64,000 nt of DNA from JBALVT01 sp965262875 (GCA_965262875.1 OZ253569.1:3534001-3598000), one strand, 5' to 3'; positions 53,200 to 63,104 are shown, counted from the first letter of the stretch. Translations and numbers: made by a program. Notes: generated by a model from the letters alone, not told the origin.

Positions 53200-54894
53200 A
53201 TGTACCACCAGTATTTCGGCCTTAGCGAGGCTCCCTTTTCTATCGCGGTAAACCCCCGCTACTTGTTTATGAGCGCCCGCCATCGAGACGCTCTGGCGCA
53301 TTTGTTGTACGGGGTGGGAGCCGGCGGCGGCTTCATTTTACTCACCGGCGAGGTGGGCACCGGTAAGACAACCATCAATCGCGCGCTGCTTGAACAGCTT
53401 CCTCAGGATACGGACATTGCCATTATTCTGAACCCTGCGCTCAATGCCATGGAACTGCTTGCCACGGCTTGCGACGAGCTAAACATCGATTACGATTCCG
53501 ATAGTCCCACCCTCAAGACCCTTACGGACAAACTTCATGACTACCTGCTGGATAACCACAGCAGGGGGCGCAGCACTGTGCTTATGATCGACGAGGCCCA
53601 GCATCTGGACTTTGAGGTGCTGGAACAGATCCGCCTACTGACCAATCTTGAGACTAACACCCGTAAACTGCTGCAGATTATTCTGATCGGTCAGCCCGAA
53701 TTGGTGGAATTGCTCAATCGGCCCGAGCTGCGCCAGTTAAATCAGCGGATTACCGCGCGCTACAACCTGGAGCCGCTCAATCTCCAGGAAACGTCAGCGT
53801 ATATTCGCCACAGGCTGCAAGTCGCGGGATTGGCATCCGGGCGGGAGCTGTTCCCCGCTTCTGTGGTGCGCGGAATTTTCCGGCGCACTCGGGGTATTCC
53901 ACGGCTGATAAACGTGTTGTGTGATCGGATTTTGCTGGGCGCCTATGGCCGCAACAAACAGCGGGCGGATTCGACAATGCTCAATGTCGCTGCCAAGGAG
54001 GTAATGGGCCAAAATCCTGCACGCAGTGGTGGCGGTGCGAAATGGTTTTTAGCGCTGGTCCCGCTACTGTTGGTCGTGGGATTGGGGATTGAGTTTTACC
54101 CAAAATGGCTACCCTTGCAAAGTAGCGGCCTGCACTCAGGCGCGCAATCTGAGGACTTGTTGGTAGATACTAATGGCAGCCTCAACAATGACGATGAAAT
54201 CAGTACTGTAATAGCGGTGCCGCTGCCCGATACAGATCCGCTGCCAGATGTTGTCGCTGTGGCTCTTCTACACGAAACATGGCTACTACCTCCGCAAAAC
54301 GCGCTGGAACGGCTGTGGGCTCTGGAATCACCCGCCGGACCGATGGTGAACACCTGTCTCGAGCAAACACCAATGGGAGTGTCCTGTATCGAGGGTGCGG
54401 CTCAGACCTGGGAAGAACTGTTGCAATATGACCGACCGCTGGCGCTCGAAATGGTGACTCCAGATCGATTTGGGGCCAGTGTGCTGCTACTGGGTATGGA
54501 GGGGGCGGACGGATACGTTTCCTCTGACTCAGGTGTCGCTCTGGTGAGTCTGGCGGAGCTTGGCCCCCTATGGACCGGACGGTTCTTCTTTCTCTGGCAT
54601 CCACCAGGTGGTTTTGCCACTCCACTGGCAGTGGGTGATCGCAGTCCAGTGGTTTTGCACATTGCAGAATTGTTTTCCCGCCTGGATGGTCAGGACGCAG
54701 TTTTATCTAAAGAGCGCTTTAGCAACCGCTTGAAAGAACGAGTTGTGCTGTTCCAGAAACAGCATGAGCTTGAGGCTGATGGCGTGATCGGTGTTCGAAC
54801 GCTACTCAAACTGAATGAGCAACTCAGAATCGATTTAACAGCGCAAGCAGCGAGAACTCACCTGGAAACTACAGCCGATGAAACACTGCGTTAG
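53200..54894 (+). CDS. gspA: GspA/ExeA-like ATPase of type II secretion
   Basis: A 564-residue inner-membrane ATPase. Walker A is GEVGTGKTT (residues 50-58), Walker B VLMIDEAQ (127-134), then the AAA sensor/helical region GQPELVELLNRPELRQLNQRI. A membrane helix lies near 282-300. The periplasmic part ends in a peptidoglycan-binding domain (ERVVLFQKQHELEADGVIGVRTLLKLNEQL). In Aeromonas ExeA works with ExeB to assemble the secretin through the cell wall. The gspB gene follows 36 bases later. No other secretion genes are in the window. Confidence 0.88.
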   Translation: MYHQYFGLSEAPFSIAVNPRYLFMSARHRDALAHLLYGVGAGGGFILLTGEVGTGKTTINRALLEQLPQDTDIAIILNPALNAMELLATACDELNIDYDSDSPTLKTLTDKLHDYLLDNHSRGRSTVLMIDEAQHLDFEVLEQIRLLTNLETNTRKLLQIILIGQPELVELLNRPELRQLNQRITARYNLEPLNLQETSAYIRHRLQVAGLASGRELFPASVVRGIFRRTRGIPRLINVLCDRILLGAYGRNKQRADSTMLNVAAKEVMGQNPARSGGGAKWFLALVPLLLVVGLGIEFYPKWLPLQSSGLHSGAQSEDLLVDTNGSLNNDDEISTVIAVPLPDTDPLPDVVAVALLHETWLLPPQNALERLWALESPAGPMVNTCLEQTPMGVSCIEGAAQTWEELLQYDRPLALEMVTPDRFGASVLLLGMEGADGYVSSDSGVALVSLAELGPLWTGRFFFLWHPPGGFATPLAVGDRSPVVLHIAELFSRLDGQDAVLSKERFSNRLKERVVLFQKQHELEADGVIGVRTLLKLNEQLRIDLTAQAARTHLETTADETLR

Positions 54895-54930
54895 TACAGT
54901 GATGATCATACTATTGAGAGTATTTCTCTT

Positions 54931-55752
54931 ATGTCGCTGATTCTTGAAGCGCTGAGTCGCTCGTCTGCGGAACGTCAGGCAGACTCGAGCAATCCAGGTC
55001 TGGATACTCCGGCCTATGTGGACGACCTTGAAGAGGGTCGGGGGTGGCTGGCCTGGTTGCCCTGGGCGGTAGTGCTTCTGGCGCTGCTGGCTATAGGTTT
55101 GCTGCTTGTTGATAAGTATAAAGGAGAGCAAACACCCTCTTCAGTGCCGGTAGTACCGGTTCAAAAGCACTCTAGTAACGCTGTTCAGGCAGAAGCTGGG
55201 AGCGCGAAGATTTTGAGCCCTGCGAAGACTCAATCCATTGAGCAAAAACCAGGGGCTGTGAACTCGGCGAAACCCACTCCCGCCGAACCCGTATTGTCAG
55301 ACCCTGCGGTGGAAGCCTTGTACGCCGATCAAACTCTGACAGTGTCTGAGCTTTTACCTGGGAAACCCAGGCAAGGTCAAAAACAGGTAGCTATAGAGGG
55401 TGTAAAAGAAACTCCGACCAGCCGCAGTGAGAGTGCTATCGATATTGAAGCGGTACTTAAAAAAACCGAGGAGGCATTGAAAACCTCCCGTTTGCAAGAA
55501 CACTCTGCGCCTTTTATTAATGACGTATCACAGCAGTTCAAGAATGACATTCCCACGATTATGTATCGACACCACGACTACTCCTCCACACCCGGTGAGT
55601 CGTCAGTAATACTCGGTGGCATGACCGTGAGGGCGGGTGGCAAGCTCCCCAGTGGTGTGAAAGTGGAAGAAATTTTGCCCGATTCCATCGTGCTCAATTT
55701 TCGAGGCAAGCAATTCCGTTTGCGAGCCCTCAATAGCTGGGTCAATTTCTGA
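54931..55752 (+). CDS. gspB: GspB/ExeB-like type II secretion protein
   Basis: A 273-residue protein: cytoplasmic MSLILEALSRSSAERQ start typical of GspB, one membrane helix (WLAWLPWAVVLLALLAIGLLLV), a Pro/Thr-rich linker, and the GspB C-terminal domain (IMYRHHDYSSTPGESSVILGGMTVRAGGKLPSGVKVEEILPDSIVLNFRGKQFRLRALNSW). It forms the ExeAB complex with the upstream gene product for secretin insertion. Confidence 0.88.
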   Translation: MSLILEALSRSSAERQADSSNPGLDTPAYVDDLEEGRGWLAWLPWAVVLLALLAIGLLLVDKYKGEQTPSSVPVVPVQKHSSNAVQAEAGSAKILSPAKTQSIEQKPGAVNSAKPTPAEPVLSDPAVEALYADQTLTVSELLPGKPRQGQKQVAIEGVKETPTSRSESAIDIEAVLKKTEEALKTSRLQEHSAPFINDVSQQFKNDIPTIMYRHHDYSSTPGESSVILGGMTVRAGGKLPSGVKVEEILPDSIVLNFRGKQFRLRALNSWVNF

Positions 55753-55777
55753 TAACGTTGGCGGTCAAAACTCGCGC

Positions 55778-57184
55778 CTACAGCCCCAGGTAATTTTTCG
55801 TGATACCAAACACATCCCTTTGTTGTATGAATGGGGGGACTAGGCCCAGGCTCTGTTCATTGCCGTATAGTGGAACGCTCGCTCCGGTGTGTTCCTCCAT
55901 ATCAAAGTTGGTCGTCGCGTAATTGACCGCTATTGTCGCTCCCTCCAGTGTCGTGATTCTTGCAACATAGCCCGGCGAGTAAATGGGTATTGGAAAATCA
56001 GCAAAGAAACTCACATCGGGGACCATCTGAGCAGCTTGAGCGTGATCGGCAGTAACCAGTATGAGTGTGTTGGGGTTGTCTTTTGCAAAGGCGAGTGCGC
56101 TGTACAGAGCTTCGTTGAGTTGTTCTACTTCGCCGATTGATCCGCAGGCGTTGCGTTCGTGAGATTGCTTGTCGATCGATGCGGATTCAATCATCAGGAA
56201 AAATCCGCGACTATTATTGTGCGCAAGGTGGGACAGGGCAGTGTCCGTCATTTGCTTGAGCGATGGCACTTCAGAAGATTTCGGGTTGGGCTCGCATGTC
56301 ATGGGCCCGGGTATGTCGACGCTACCGAAGTATTTACTGAATCGATTTAGCACAGATGGACTTGCCTTTTCAGCCCTACGACCCTCTTCGCCCATCAGTC
56401 GAACCGGGAGCGTACCCTCGGCGAATAGGCCAAGCAGGCGCTGGTTGGGATCTGCCTTAGACAACTCCTCAGGGGAAGCTATAGTATTAAAGCCGTTGCT
56501 TTGAGCGAGTTGCAGTACGGTAGAATCGCTTTCGTAGGTATTGACCGCGAAGTGCCCGCCGCCGCCCCCCAGAATAACGTCCAACGAAGAGTCAGCCAGT
56601 TGTATGGCTATTGAACCGGGGCCGCCATTCGATTTTAAATCGGCCTTGCACTCGCCCAAATCCACGCCGTAGTAACTTATTTCCTCCATCAGGCCGGGAT
56701 CTTCACACAGGCGGAAACTGATGTGTGCGGCGAACGCGGCTGGTGTCGCGTCGGTCACGCTGGCGGTGGTTACAATTCCTGTTTTAAAACCCGCCGCGCT
56801 GGCCATTTCCACTATGGACGTAACGTCCTCATCACTTCCCGCTGTCGTGGCAATTCTGCCACGGCTGGTGACGATACCCGTGGCCATCGAAGTAGCTGAA
56901 TTTGCGGAATCAGCGACATAAATAGGTTTTCCATCGATTTTGTCTTCCACGGTGAGTACCTGCGAGCTGGAGCGCAGGGGAAGTTCGTCAAGAAGAAGGC
57001 GTCCCTGGGCTCCGGCCAGATAGTTTCGGGCTATGCTAATTTGCTGATCATCCATGCCATCACCAATGATGAGGATGACCTGGCGAGCGTTAATTGGGGC
57101 ACCATCTTGGGTAGTACTGCCCGACGCCGTCTGAGCTACCAGTAATAATGAGACAAGCAGTGAAAAGGTTAAGCGGTGAAACAT
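55778..57184 (-). CDS. phoA: Alkaline phosphatase (PhoA-like)
   Basis: A 468-residue exported phosphomonoesterase. Signal peptide MFHRLTFSLLVSLLLVAQTASG; metal ligand Asp in LIIGDGMDD; nucleophile Ser93 in YVADSANSATS; ligands in ESASIDKQSHERN, VTADHAQAA and the C-terminal EEHTGASVPLYG (His). Releases phosphate from organic esters in the periplasm, normally under phosphate starvation. No Pho box was identified. Convergent with gspB. Confidence 0.9.
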   Translation of the reverse strand: MFHRLTFSLLVSLLLVAQTASGSTTQDGAPINARQVILIIGDGMDDQQISIARNYLAGAQGRLLLDELPLRSSSQVLTVEDKIDGKPIYVADSANSATSMATGIVTSRGRIATTAGSDEDVTSIVEMASAAGFKTGIVTTASVTDATPAAFAAHISFRLCEDPGLMEEISYYGVDLGECKADLKSNGGPGSIAIQLADSSLDVILGGGGGHFAVNTYESDSTVLQLAQSNGFNTIASPEELSKADPNQRLLGLFAEGTLPVRLMGEEGRRAEKASPSVLNRFSKYFGSVDIPGPMTCEPNPKSSEVPSLKQMTDTALSHLAHNNSRGFFLMIESASIDKQSHERNACGSIGEVEQLNEALYSALAFAKDNPNTLILVTADHAQAAQMVPDVSFFADFPIPIYSPGYVARITTLEGATIAVNYATTNFDMEEHTGASVPLYGNEQSLGLVPPFIQQRDVFGITKNYLGL

Positions 57185-57397
57185 AGCTGTAAATACCTTG
57201 TGTAGTGCGCTTCTGCGATTAGATCAGACTGTGAGAGCATTATGTCCAATTGTGAGGATATTTGGGCAAAACGTGGTCGTTTCGCTCTCCCGATTGTATT
57301 TTTTTCCAAAATCAAAGTTTCTGTGGCGAGCCACTTAACGTTCTTCCTCCTTTGTGGCAGGATTCACTCTCTCGATTTTGCGTGTACGGTCGCCCAT

Positions 57398-57403
57398 TAT
57401 AAT
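57398..57403 (+). promoter_or_regulatory. Candidate -10 box of glnK
   Basis: TATAAT, 62 bases before the glnK ATG, with a poor -35 (ATTTTG) 17 bases upstream. No convincing sigma-54 (GG-N10-GC) promoter or NtrC site was found in the 280 bases between phoA and glnK, although such genes are commonly NtrC-controlled. Confidence 0.35.
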
Positions 57404-57464
57404 AACAGCGCCGAGCGCACCGATAGTCTTTAAAACGATTGAACAATTCAAGAGGAACCTCTCA

Positions 57465-57803
57465 ATGAAGATGATTACAGCGATTATCAAGCCCTTCAAG
57501 CTTGATGATGTTCGCGATGCACTCCAACAAATCGGAATTCACGGCATGACCGTAGAGGAAGTTAAAGGCTACGGCCGTCAGAAGGGCCACACGGAACTCT
57601 ATCGCGGCGCAGAATATGTGGTGGAATTTCAACCCAAAATCAAGGTTCAGATAGCCGTGAGCGGCGCCATGGTTGAGCAGGCCATCGACGCAATATGTGG
57701 TGCAGCCAATACCGAAAAGATTGGCGATGGCAAAATCTTTGTGAGCGCTCTGGAGCAGAGCATCAGAATTCGTACCGGTGAAACCGGCGAAGAGGCACTT
57801 TAA
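57465..57803 (+). CDS. glnK: PII nitrogen regulatory protein GlnK
   Basis: A complete 112-residue PII protein: MKMITAIIKPFKLDDVRDALQ start, T-loop with the uridylylated Tyr51 (GHTELYRGAEY), B-loop GDGKIFV. It binds ATP/ADP and 2-oxoglutarate and plugs AmtB when nitrogen is sufficient. ATG at 57465 follows AGAGG. The amtB gene starts 13 bases downstream, the standard operon. Confidence 0.95.
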   Translation: MKMITAIIKPFKLDDVRDALQQIGIHGMTVEEVKGYGRQKGHTELYRGAEYVVEFQPKIKVQIAVSGAMVEQAIDAICGAANTEKIGDGKIFVSALEQSIRIRTGETGEEAL

Positions 57804-57816
57804 GGTGGAATTTGGA

Positions 57817-59118
57817 ATGAAAAATTTTAAATGGGGCGTACTACTCCTTGCACTACTGGGCAGTGGAGCAGCTAGCGCTGATGATTTAAACGGTGCTAAC
57901 ACCGCCTGGATACTGACTTCGACGGCATTGGTGTTGTTTATGACCATTCCAGGGTTGTCCTTGTTCTACGCGGGCCTGGTGCACTCCAAAAACGTACTGT
58001 CTGTATTAATGCAGTGTTTTGCCCTGACCTGCTTGATGTCGCTGGTCTGGTTTGTCATGGGCTATACCATTGCGTTCGGCAGCGATGGCGTTGAGCAGGG
58101 CAAGTGGATAGGCGACTTCGGCAATGTGTTATTTGCCTCGATGACCATGGAAACGATGAATGGCGATATTCCCGCGACACTGTTTGCGATGTTTCAAATG
58201 ACCTTCGCCATTATTACTCCCGCGCTCATCGTGGGTGGATTCGCCGAGCGTATGCGCTTCTCAGCGATGCTTTTATTCAGCACAATTTGGCTTCTGGTTA
58301 TTTATTCGCCCGTGTGCCACTGGGTATGGGGCGGTGGTTGGTTAGGCGCCATGGGCCTACAGGATTTTGCCGGTGGTACGGTAGTGCACATTACCGCCGC
58401 GGTGGCTGCATTAACCGCGGCTATAGTGATGGGGCCCCGCAAAGGCTTTGGTACTACGGCCATGCCTCCGCACAATCTGACAATGACCGTCACTGGAGCG
58501 GGTATGTTGTGGGTGGGTTGGTTTGGCTTTAATGCGGGTTCAGCACTGGCCGCAGACAGCAGCGCTGCGATGGCGATGTTGGTGACACATTTGTCGGCGG
58601 CTGCAGGTGCCCTCGCATGGATGACAATGGAGTGGACTCGTCACGGCAAGCCTTCAGTTTTGGGTATGGTCACTGGCATGGTAGCAGGCCTCGGCACTAT
58701 TACGCCGGCATCCGGATCTGTTGGTCCCGCGGCTGCGGTTGTGATCGGACTCAGTGCTGGTGTTATCTGCTATTTCGCTACTAATTTCCTCAAGCAGAAG
58801 CTCAAGGTTGACGATAGCCTCGATGTGTTTCCTGTGCACGGTGTTGGCGGTGTATTGGGTATGCTGCTGGCGGGGGTATTTTGTTCTCAGCAACTTGGCA
58901 TCTTTAGTGGAAACGGTTTTTCCGACGGAATTACCAGTATCGCTGGTCAACTCTCAGTTCAGGCCACAGGCGTGATAGCGACCATCGTGTACACTGCAAT
59001 TGGTACCTGGGTTATTCTCAAGATCGTCGATGCACTGGTTGGTCTTCGCGTAGACGATGAACAGGAAACCCAGGGTCTTGATCTTGTGCTGCACGATGAG
59101 CGTGGCTACGATCTGTAG
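57817..59118 (+). CDS. amtB: Ammonium transporter AmtB
   Basis: A complete 433-residue Amt protein. Cleavable signal peptide (LLLALLGSGAASA), then 11 membrane helices. Signature regions: FMTIPGLSLFYAGLVHSKNVLSVLMQ, DFAGGTVVHITAAVAAL (first pore His), GWFGFNAGSALAA and FPVHGVGGVLGMLLAGVF (second pore His). Conducts ammonium across the inner membrane and is gated by GlnK. ATG at 57817 has AAGGTGG 10 bases upstream; the longer frame overlaps glnK. Confidence 0.95.
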   Translation: MKNFKWGVLLLALLGSGAASADDLNGANTAWILTSTALVLFMTIPGLSLFYAGLVHSKNVLSVLMQCFALTCLMSLVWFVMGYTIAFGSDGVEQGKWIGDFGNVLFASMTMETMNGDIPATLFAMFQMTFAIITPALIVGGFAERMRFSAMLLFSTIWLLVIYSPVCHWVWGGGWLGAMGLQDFAGGTVVHITAAVAALTAAIVMGPRKGFGTTAMPPHNLTMTVTGAGMLWVGWFGFNAGSALAADSSAAMAMLVTHLSAAAGALAWMTMEWTRHGKPSVLGMVTGMVAGLGTITPASGSVGPAAAVVIGLSAGVICYFATNFLKQKLKVDDSLDVFPVHGVGGVLGMLLAGVFCSQQLGIFSGNGFSDGITSIAGQLSVQATGVIATIVYTAIGTWVILKIVDALVGLRVDDEQETQGLDLVLHDERGYDL

Positions 59119-59153
59119 CCAGCGGCTCGCGGAAATCTCGCACGATTGAAGTA

Positions 59154-59185
59154 GGGCTGGAACGTTGTTCCGGCCCTTTTTATTT
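59154..59185 (+). terminator. Rho-independent terminator of glnK-amtB
   Basis: GGGCTGGAAC, loop GTT, GTTCCGGCCC, then TTTTTATTT. A 10-bp stem with one T-G wobble and a T-run, 36 bases after the amtB stop. Confidence 0.9.
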
Positions 59186-59237
59186 CTCGGTAGGCTTCGG
59201 CAGCAATTCCCCGAGAAGGTCGGGAAGAGTTGAAACT

Positions 59238-60218
59238 ATGAATTGGAGCCATCAACAGGCATATATTAACGGCATTAGCATGCATTATGTGGACCACGGC
59301 GAAGGTCTGCCGCTGATCTTGTGCCATGGTTTTCCACATATCTGGTACAGCTGGCACCGGCAAATTTCCTACCTCGCTGGAGAGGGCTATCGCGTTATTG
59401 CTCCCGATATGCGTGGCATGGGCCGCACCGAGGCTCCCCCAAACCCTCAGCAGTATGATATCGAGCATATTACGGCTGACCTGGTCGGTTTGATGGATCA
59501 CCTGGGAATTCAGCGCGCTGTTTTTGCCGGGCTAGATTTCGGCGCCTTTGCAATCTACGATCTGGCCTTGCGGCGCCCGGATCGGGTTGTAGCCGTTATC
59601 GGGCTGGAAAATCCCGCTGCGCCTCATAATCCCGACGAGTCGCCTTTAACCGAATATCGACGTATCGGCGAGCAACATTTTTTGCATATTGAATATTTTC
59701 GTGTGCCACCTCGGGCCGACCAAGAGCTTGCTGCCCAGCCTCGACGTTTCCTGCACAAGGTTTTTCATACTCTCAGTGGTGCGGGGAATTATTTCAACGT
59801 GTTCAACTATCCTCCCGGTACGTCCTACATCGATGCCATGGATGAGCCCCCTGAGCTGCCCTGGAGTTGGCTGCCAGAGGAAGAGTTTGAAGTTTTTGTC
59901 GATGAATACAGCCGATCGGGGTTTACCGGAGGATTAAACTGGTATCGATCCTTTGACCTGAAATGGGAACAGCGAAAACCCTTTGAAGGCGTCAGCAGCG
60001 AGGTTCCGGCCTATTTCCTGGGCAGTGAATACGATGTAGATCTGGAGGGGTTCCACGGTGACGATCCGATCTCCCAGATGAGGGCAATTTTTCCGCAACT
60101 GCGGGAAGTGCGGATGATACCGGGCGCGGGTCATATGATGCAGCTGGAAGCTTCTGATGCGGTTAACAGTATTCTTCATGAATACCTCCTAGACATAGGG
60201 CTAAACCTGATCAGCTGA
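59238..60218 (+). CDS. Alpha/beta-hydrolase, epoxide hydrolase-like
   Basis: A complete 326-residue enzyme. Oxyanion motif HGFPHIWYSWHRQ, nucleophile elbow AGLDFGA with Asp (typical for epoxide hydrolases and haloalkane dehalogenases rather than Ser esterases), and catalytic His in GAGHMMQLE. The HGFP motif favours epoxide hydrolase; a cap domain between residues 135 and 240 carries Tyr candidates. Substrate unknown. Its last 8 bases overlap the convergent ppx stop region. Confidence 0.82.
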   Translation: MNWSHQQAYINGISMHYVDHGEGLPLILCHGFPHIWYSWHRQISYLAGEGYRVIAPDMRGMGRTEAPPNPQQYDIEHITADLVGLMDHLGIQRAVFAGLDFGAFAIYDLALRRPDRVVAVIGLENPAAPHNPDESPLTEYRRIGEQHFLHIEYFRVPPRADQELAAQPRRFLHKVFHTLSGAGNYFNVFNYPPGTSYIDAMDEPPELPWSWLPEEEFEVFVDEYSRSGFTGGLNWYRSFDLKWEQRKPFEGVSSEVPAYFLGSEYDVDLEGFHGDDPISQMRAIFPQLREVRMIPGAGHMMQLEASDAVNSILHEYLLDIGLNLIS

Positions 60219-60266
60219 TTTGCAGGGACATACCGATCTTTTTAAGTTGATTTTGCTCAGCAACTA
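60211..60266 (-). pseudogene. ppx: ppx, 3' end (separated by nested IS elements)
   Basis: On the minus strand these bases encode VAEQNQLKKIGMSLQIS and the stop. They continue PLTVSEL from 63110 once the IS630 and ISNCY elements and their duplications (TA; TAGTTC) are removed, giving the usual Ppx C-terminus. Confidence 0.82.
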
Positions 60267-61437
60267 GTGTAGTGTATTAAACAGATTAATGATATAATGA
60301 TTACTTCATTCACTACCCGTGTGAAGCTAATGCCCACCCAAATAAATATAACTTTAACAGCGCAAGAGAAAAAGCAGTTGGAAAAAAATGTTAGAAGCAA
60401 AACGACACCGGTTCGATTGGTAGAGCGCTCAAGGATTATTTTGCTCGCTGCAAAAAATGTTCCCAACTACAAAATTGCTGAAGAGCTGGAAATTGATGTC
60501 AACAAGGTAGGCCGATGGCGCAATCGTTTTTTTGAGAGAGGGTTTCGGGGAATAGAAAAAGATTTGCCAAGAGGGGCTAATCACGGCGGCAAGAATTCTG
60601 CGGACCAGGCAAAGCTGCGGTCGAAAGTCATCAAGATAACCACGCAGGAAAAACCCAAGGATGGCACCCACTGGACAACCCGGGGTTTGGCAAAAGTGAT
60701 GGGCATTAATCACTCCTTTATAAATAGAGTGTGGCGAGAAGTTGGTCTGAAGCCACACCTGGTTGCTCAGTTCAAGGTGAGCAACGATCCTGCCTTTGAA
60801 GAAAAGCTACGCGATGTTGTTGGCTTGTATTTATCGCCGCCAGAGAATGCAGTTGTTTTCTGTGTTGACGAAAAGAGTTCCATTCAAGCGCTGGACAGAA
60901 CGCAGCCGGGATTGCCGATGAAGCCCGGGCGCGGCGGAACCATGACTCACGACTATAAGCGTCATGGTACAAGCACCTTGTTTGCGGCACTGAACACCCT
61001 GACTGGTGATGTTATCGGTGAGTGCAAAAAGCGTCACCGGCACCAGGAATTTTTGGCGTTTCTGAAGACTGTGGAAAAACAAACACCCAAGGAGTTAGAC
61101 CTTCACCTTATCGTTGATAACTACGCGACGCACAAACACGAAAAAGTGAAGAACTGGATTAAGCGTAATAAAAGGGTTCACTTACACTTTATTCCAACCA
61201 GTTCTTCGTGGCTAAATCTGGTGGAGAGATTTTTTGGTTTGTTGACAGAAAGGCAACTGCGCCGTGGTGTATTCACATCGGTACAAGAGCTGGAAGAGAC
61301 CATCATGGATTTTATTGAGAGGAACAATGAAGATAAAAAGCCATTTGCCTGGACAAAGTCCGCAGAAGAGATTTTGGAGAAAGTGGGGCGCGCAAGGCAT
61401 GCACTCTCAAATCATCAGTCAGTTTAATACACTACAC
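60267..61437 (+). mobile_element. IS630-family element
   Basis: Ends GTGTAGTGTATTAAAC in inverted orientation, flanked by TA on both sides (60265-60266 and 61438-61439), the canonical IS630/Tc1 target. Inserted in ppx. An empty copy of the group II intron B target (GCCGATGGCG^CAATCG, 60511-60526) is present in its transposase gene. Confidence 0.93.
60330..61427 (+). CDS. IS630-family transposase
   Basis: A complete transposase of about 365 residues: helix-turn-helix domains (NYKIAEELEIDVNKVGRWRNRFFERGFRGI and TTRGLAKVMGINHSFINRVWREVGLKPH), then DDE residues in VVFCVDEKSSIQALDRTQP, LHLIVDNYATHKHEKVKNW and FIPTSSSWLNLVERFF (Glu). A fragment of a second copy is at 50426. ATG at 60330 (MPTQINITL) is chosen; 60297 is the alternative. 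Confidence 0.9.
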   Translation: MPTQINITLTAQEKKQLEKNVRSKTTPVRLVERSRIILLAAKNVPNYKIAEELEIDVNKVGRWRNRFFERGFRGIEKDLPRGANHGGKNSADQAKLRSKVIKITTQEKPKDGTHWTTRGLAKVMGINHSFINRVWREVGLKPHLVAQFKVSNDPAFEEKLRDVVGLYLSPPENAVVFCVDEKSSIQALDRTQPGLPMKPGRGGTMTHDYKRHGTSTLFAALNTLTGDVIGECKKRHRHQEFLAFLKTVEKQTPKELDLHLIVDNYATHKHEKVKNWIKRNKRVHLHFIPTSSSWLNLVERFFGLLTERQLRRGVFTSVQELEETIMDFIERNNEDKKPFAWTKSAEEILEKVGRARHALSNHQSV

Positions 61438-61443
61438 TAGTTC

Positions 61444-63104
61444 GTGCCTATCCATAAATGGATGTTTTTCTTAAAAACATCCTGTTTTGACTTTCCCGTT
61501 CCGGCTCGGAATTCTGCCGGCCATAAACTGACTGGAACCGTCACTTTATACCTTGTTTTCCTGAGTTTTTCCCGTAGATTTCCGCTGCACTGCCCATAAG
61601 CCTACAGATATTTCTCAACCGGAACCACCGTTGATTTTAGCCGGAGTCGAGTCTCGCCAAACGCATCAAGTTGTAGCTCAGAACCGATGTCCAGACATAA
61701 GCTTTAAAACCATCAAGACCTTTCCAGTTTGACTTCGTTGCGCCAAAGGCTCGTTTTAATTCCGAGATATTCCCTTCGACGCCCGCCCGGAAATTGCGCA
61801 ATTGAGTAAACGTTTTTGATTTGACGCCCATGGCATGAAGCAATAAACCGACAGGCTTATTGAAGACCGTCCGCTTAACACCCAGCGCCCTTCCCTTTAT
61901 CACGTTTTCCTGGCTGGCATAGCCACCATCAGCCACTACCGAATGGGGCAGGCGGTGCAGCTTCGACCGGTGAAAATGTAGAACCGGCATAAATAAGCTG
62001 CTATCTGCAGGGTTCCCTTTTTCAATAGCCAGGTACGTGATGAACCCGCTTCTCTCACTGCTCAAATTTATCTTATGGCCATATTGAACGTCTCGAAACC
62101 CCTTGACGATAATATCGGTGTGGGACTCAAATAGACTCACGACTTTCTCTGATGAGTGGACGCCCTCTCCTTGGATGACGCGGCGCTCTGTTTGGTTGAT
62201 GACCCTCAGTGTCAAATCTCTGTATTGCTTTATCTGACTTAGCCACAATTTCTTTTTGTCAGATTCACAGGAGCCCACTTCTACGGTTTCCAGTCCCCGA
62301 CCCACTTGCTTCAGTACAATTCTGACAATCTGCAATAATTTTGGATAAAGTACTTCTTTTCTAGCATTTTTTGCATTAAAAATCTGAAATGCCAACGACT
62401 TCGAAGATTTGCGCTGGTCCGTAAAGCGAATTTTTACTCCAGTGATATTTTTACTTTTCATCAGCAGGCGACTAAGTACTCGAACGCCATCATTCAGGAG
62501 TTGGCTGTCACTGGGTGGCGCAATATTACTGGCGACAACCGTGCTATCGATGCGTAATTTTTCCATCGATAGTATGCCTGCTTTAAGCCAACTGACAGAG
62601 AGGGTCTCATGCACTTTTTCCAGCGTTTCTGGCCTGATACTCCGTATAGTTGACTGTAGCCCAGATCGACTGGGCATTGTTGTGGCAGGCAGCCGGGCAA
62701 AAGTACGGTAGGTCATTGAGTCCGACAAATTAAATGCCAATTGCTCGTAGCTGACGCGCAACAGTTGCTTCAAGAGCATGCATCGAAAAATGGTTTCAAC
62801 TGTTAAACCCGATCGACCTACCTTGGATAGCGATGCATCAATGAGGTCGTCGGCGACCAGAAGTAGTATTTCTGGATGTTGATCCAGTCGGTTTGATAGC
62901 GCCCGAAGTTGGGTCCCAAATTCGTGTTTTGAGTAGTTTTCAAATATACTTGCCTGAGCAATGCGGGTCTCTCGCATGCGGAATCCTCTTGGTTTTTTTG
63001 TTTTTTGTTCACACCTTAAACTTAACAAATTCAAGAGGATTTTTTAATACCTTGCGAAAAATATTCCTTATATTTCAATGGATTGAAAGTTTATGGATAG
63101 GCAC
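61444..63104 (-). mobile_element. ISNCY-family element
   Basis: A 1661-bp element with ends GTGCCTATCCATAAA in inverted orientation and a 6-base duplication TAGTTC (61438-61443 and 63105-63110). It abuts the IS630 element; the duplication includes the right TA of IS630, so it inserted right next to it. Confidence 0.85.
61637..62977 (-). CDS. ISNCY-family (ISDol1-like) transposase
   Basis: A complete 446-residue transposase from ATG at 62977 (MRETRIAQASIFENYSKHEFGTQLRALSNRLD), after AGAGGA. It continues KVGRSGLTVETIFRCMLLKQLLRVSYEQLAFNLSDSMTYRTFARL, the first acidic site in KLRIDSTVVASNI, the second in SVVADGGYASQENV, and the C-terminal RNFRAGVEGNISELKRAFG. Intact in appearance. Confidence 0.87.
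   Translation of the reverse strand: MRETRIAQASIFENYSKHEFGTQLRALSNRLDQHPEILLLVADDLIDASLSKVGRSGLTVETIFRCMLLKQLLRVSYEQLAFNLSDSMTYRTFARLPATTMPSRSGLQSTIRSIRPETLEKVHETLSVSWLKAGILSMEKLRIDSTVVASNIAPPSDSQLLNDGVRVLSRLLMKSKNITGVKIRFTDQRKSSKSLAFQIFNAKNARKEVLYPKLLQIVRIVLKQVGRGLETVEVGSCESDKKKLWLSQIKQYRDLTLRVINQTERRVIQGEGVHSSEKVVSLFESHTDIIVKGFRDVQYGHKINLSSERSGFITYLAIEKGNPADSSLFMPVLHFHRSKLHRLPHSVVADGGYASQENVIKGRALGVKRTVFNKPVGLLLHAMGVKSKTFTQLRNFRAGVEGNISELKRAFGATKSNWKGLDGFKAYVWTSVLSYNLMRLARLDSG

Noticed and set aside
57451..57463. Hairpin AGAGGAACCTCT over the glnK ribosome site
   Set aside because: The stem is only 4-5 bp with a tiny loop; too weak to claim regulation.
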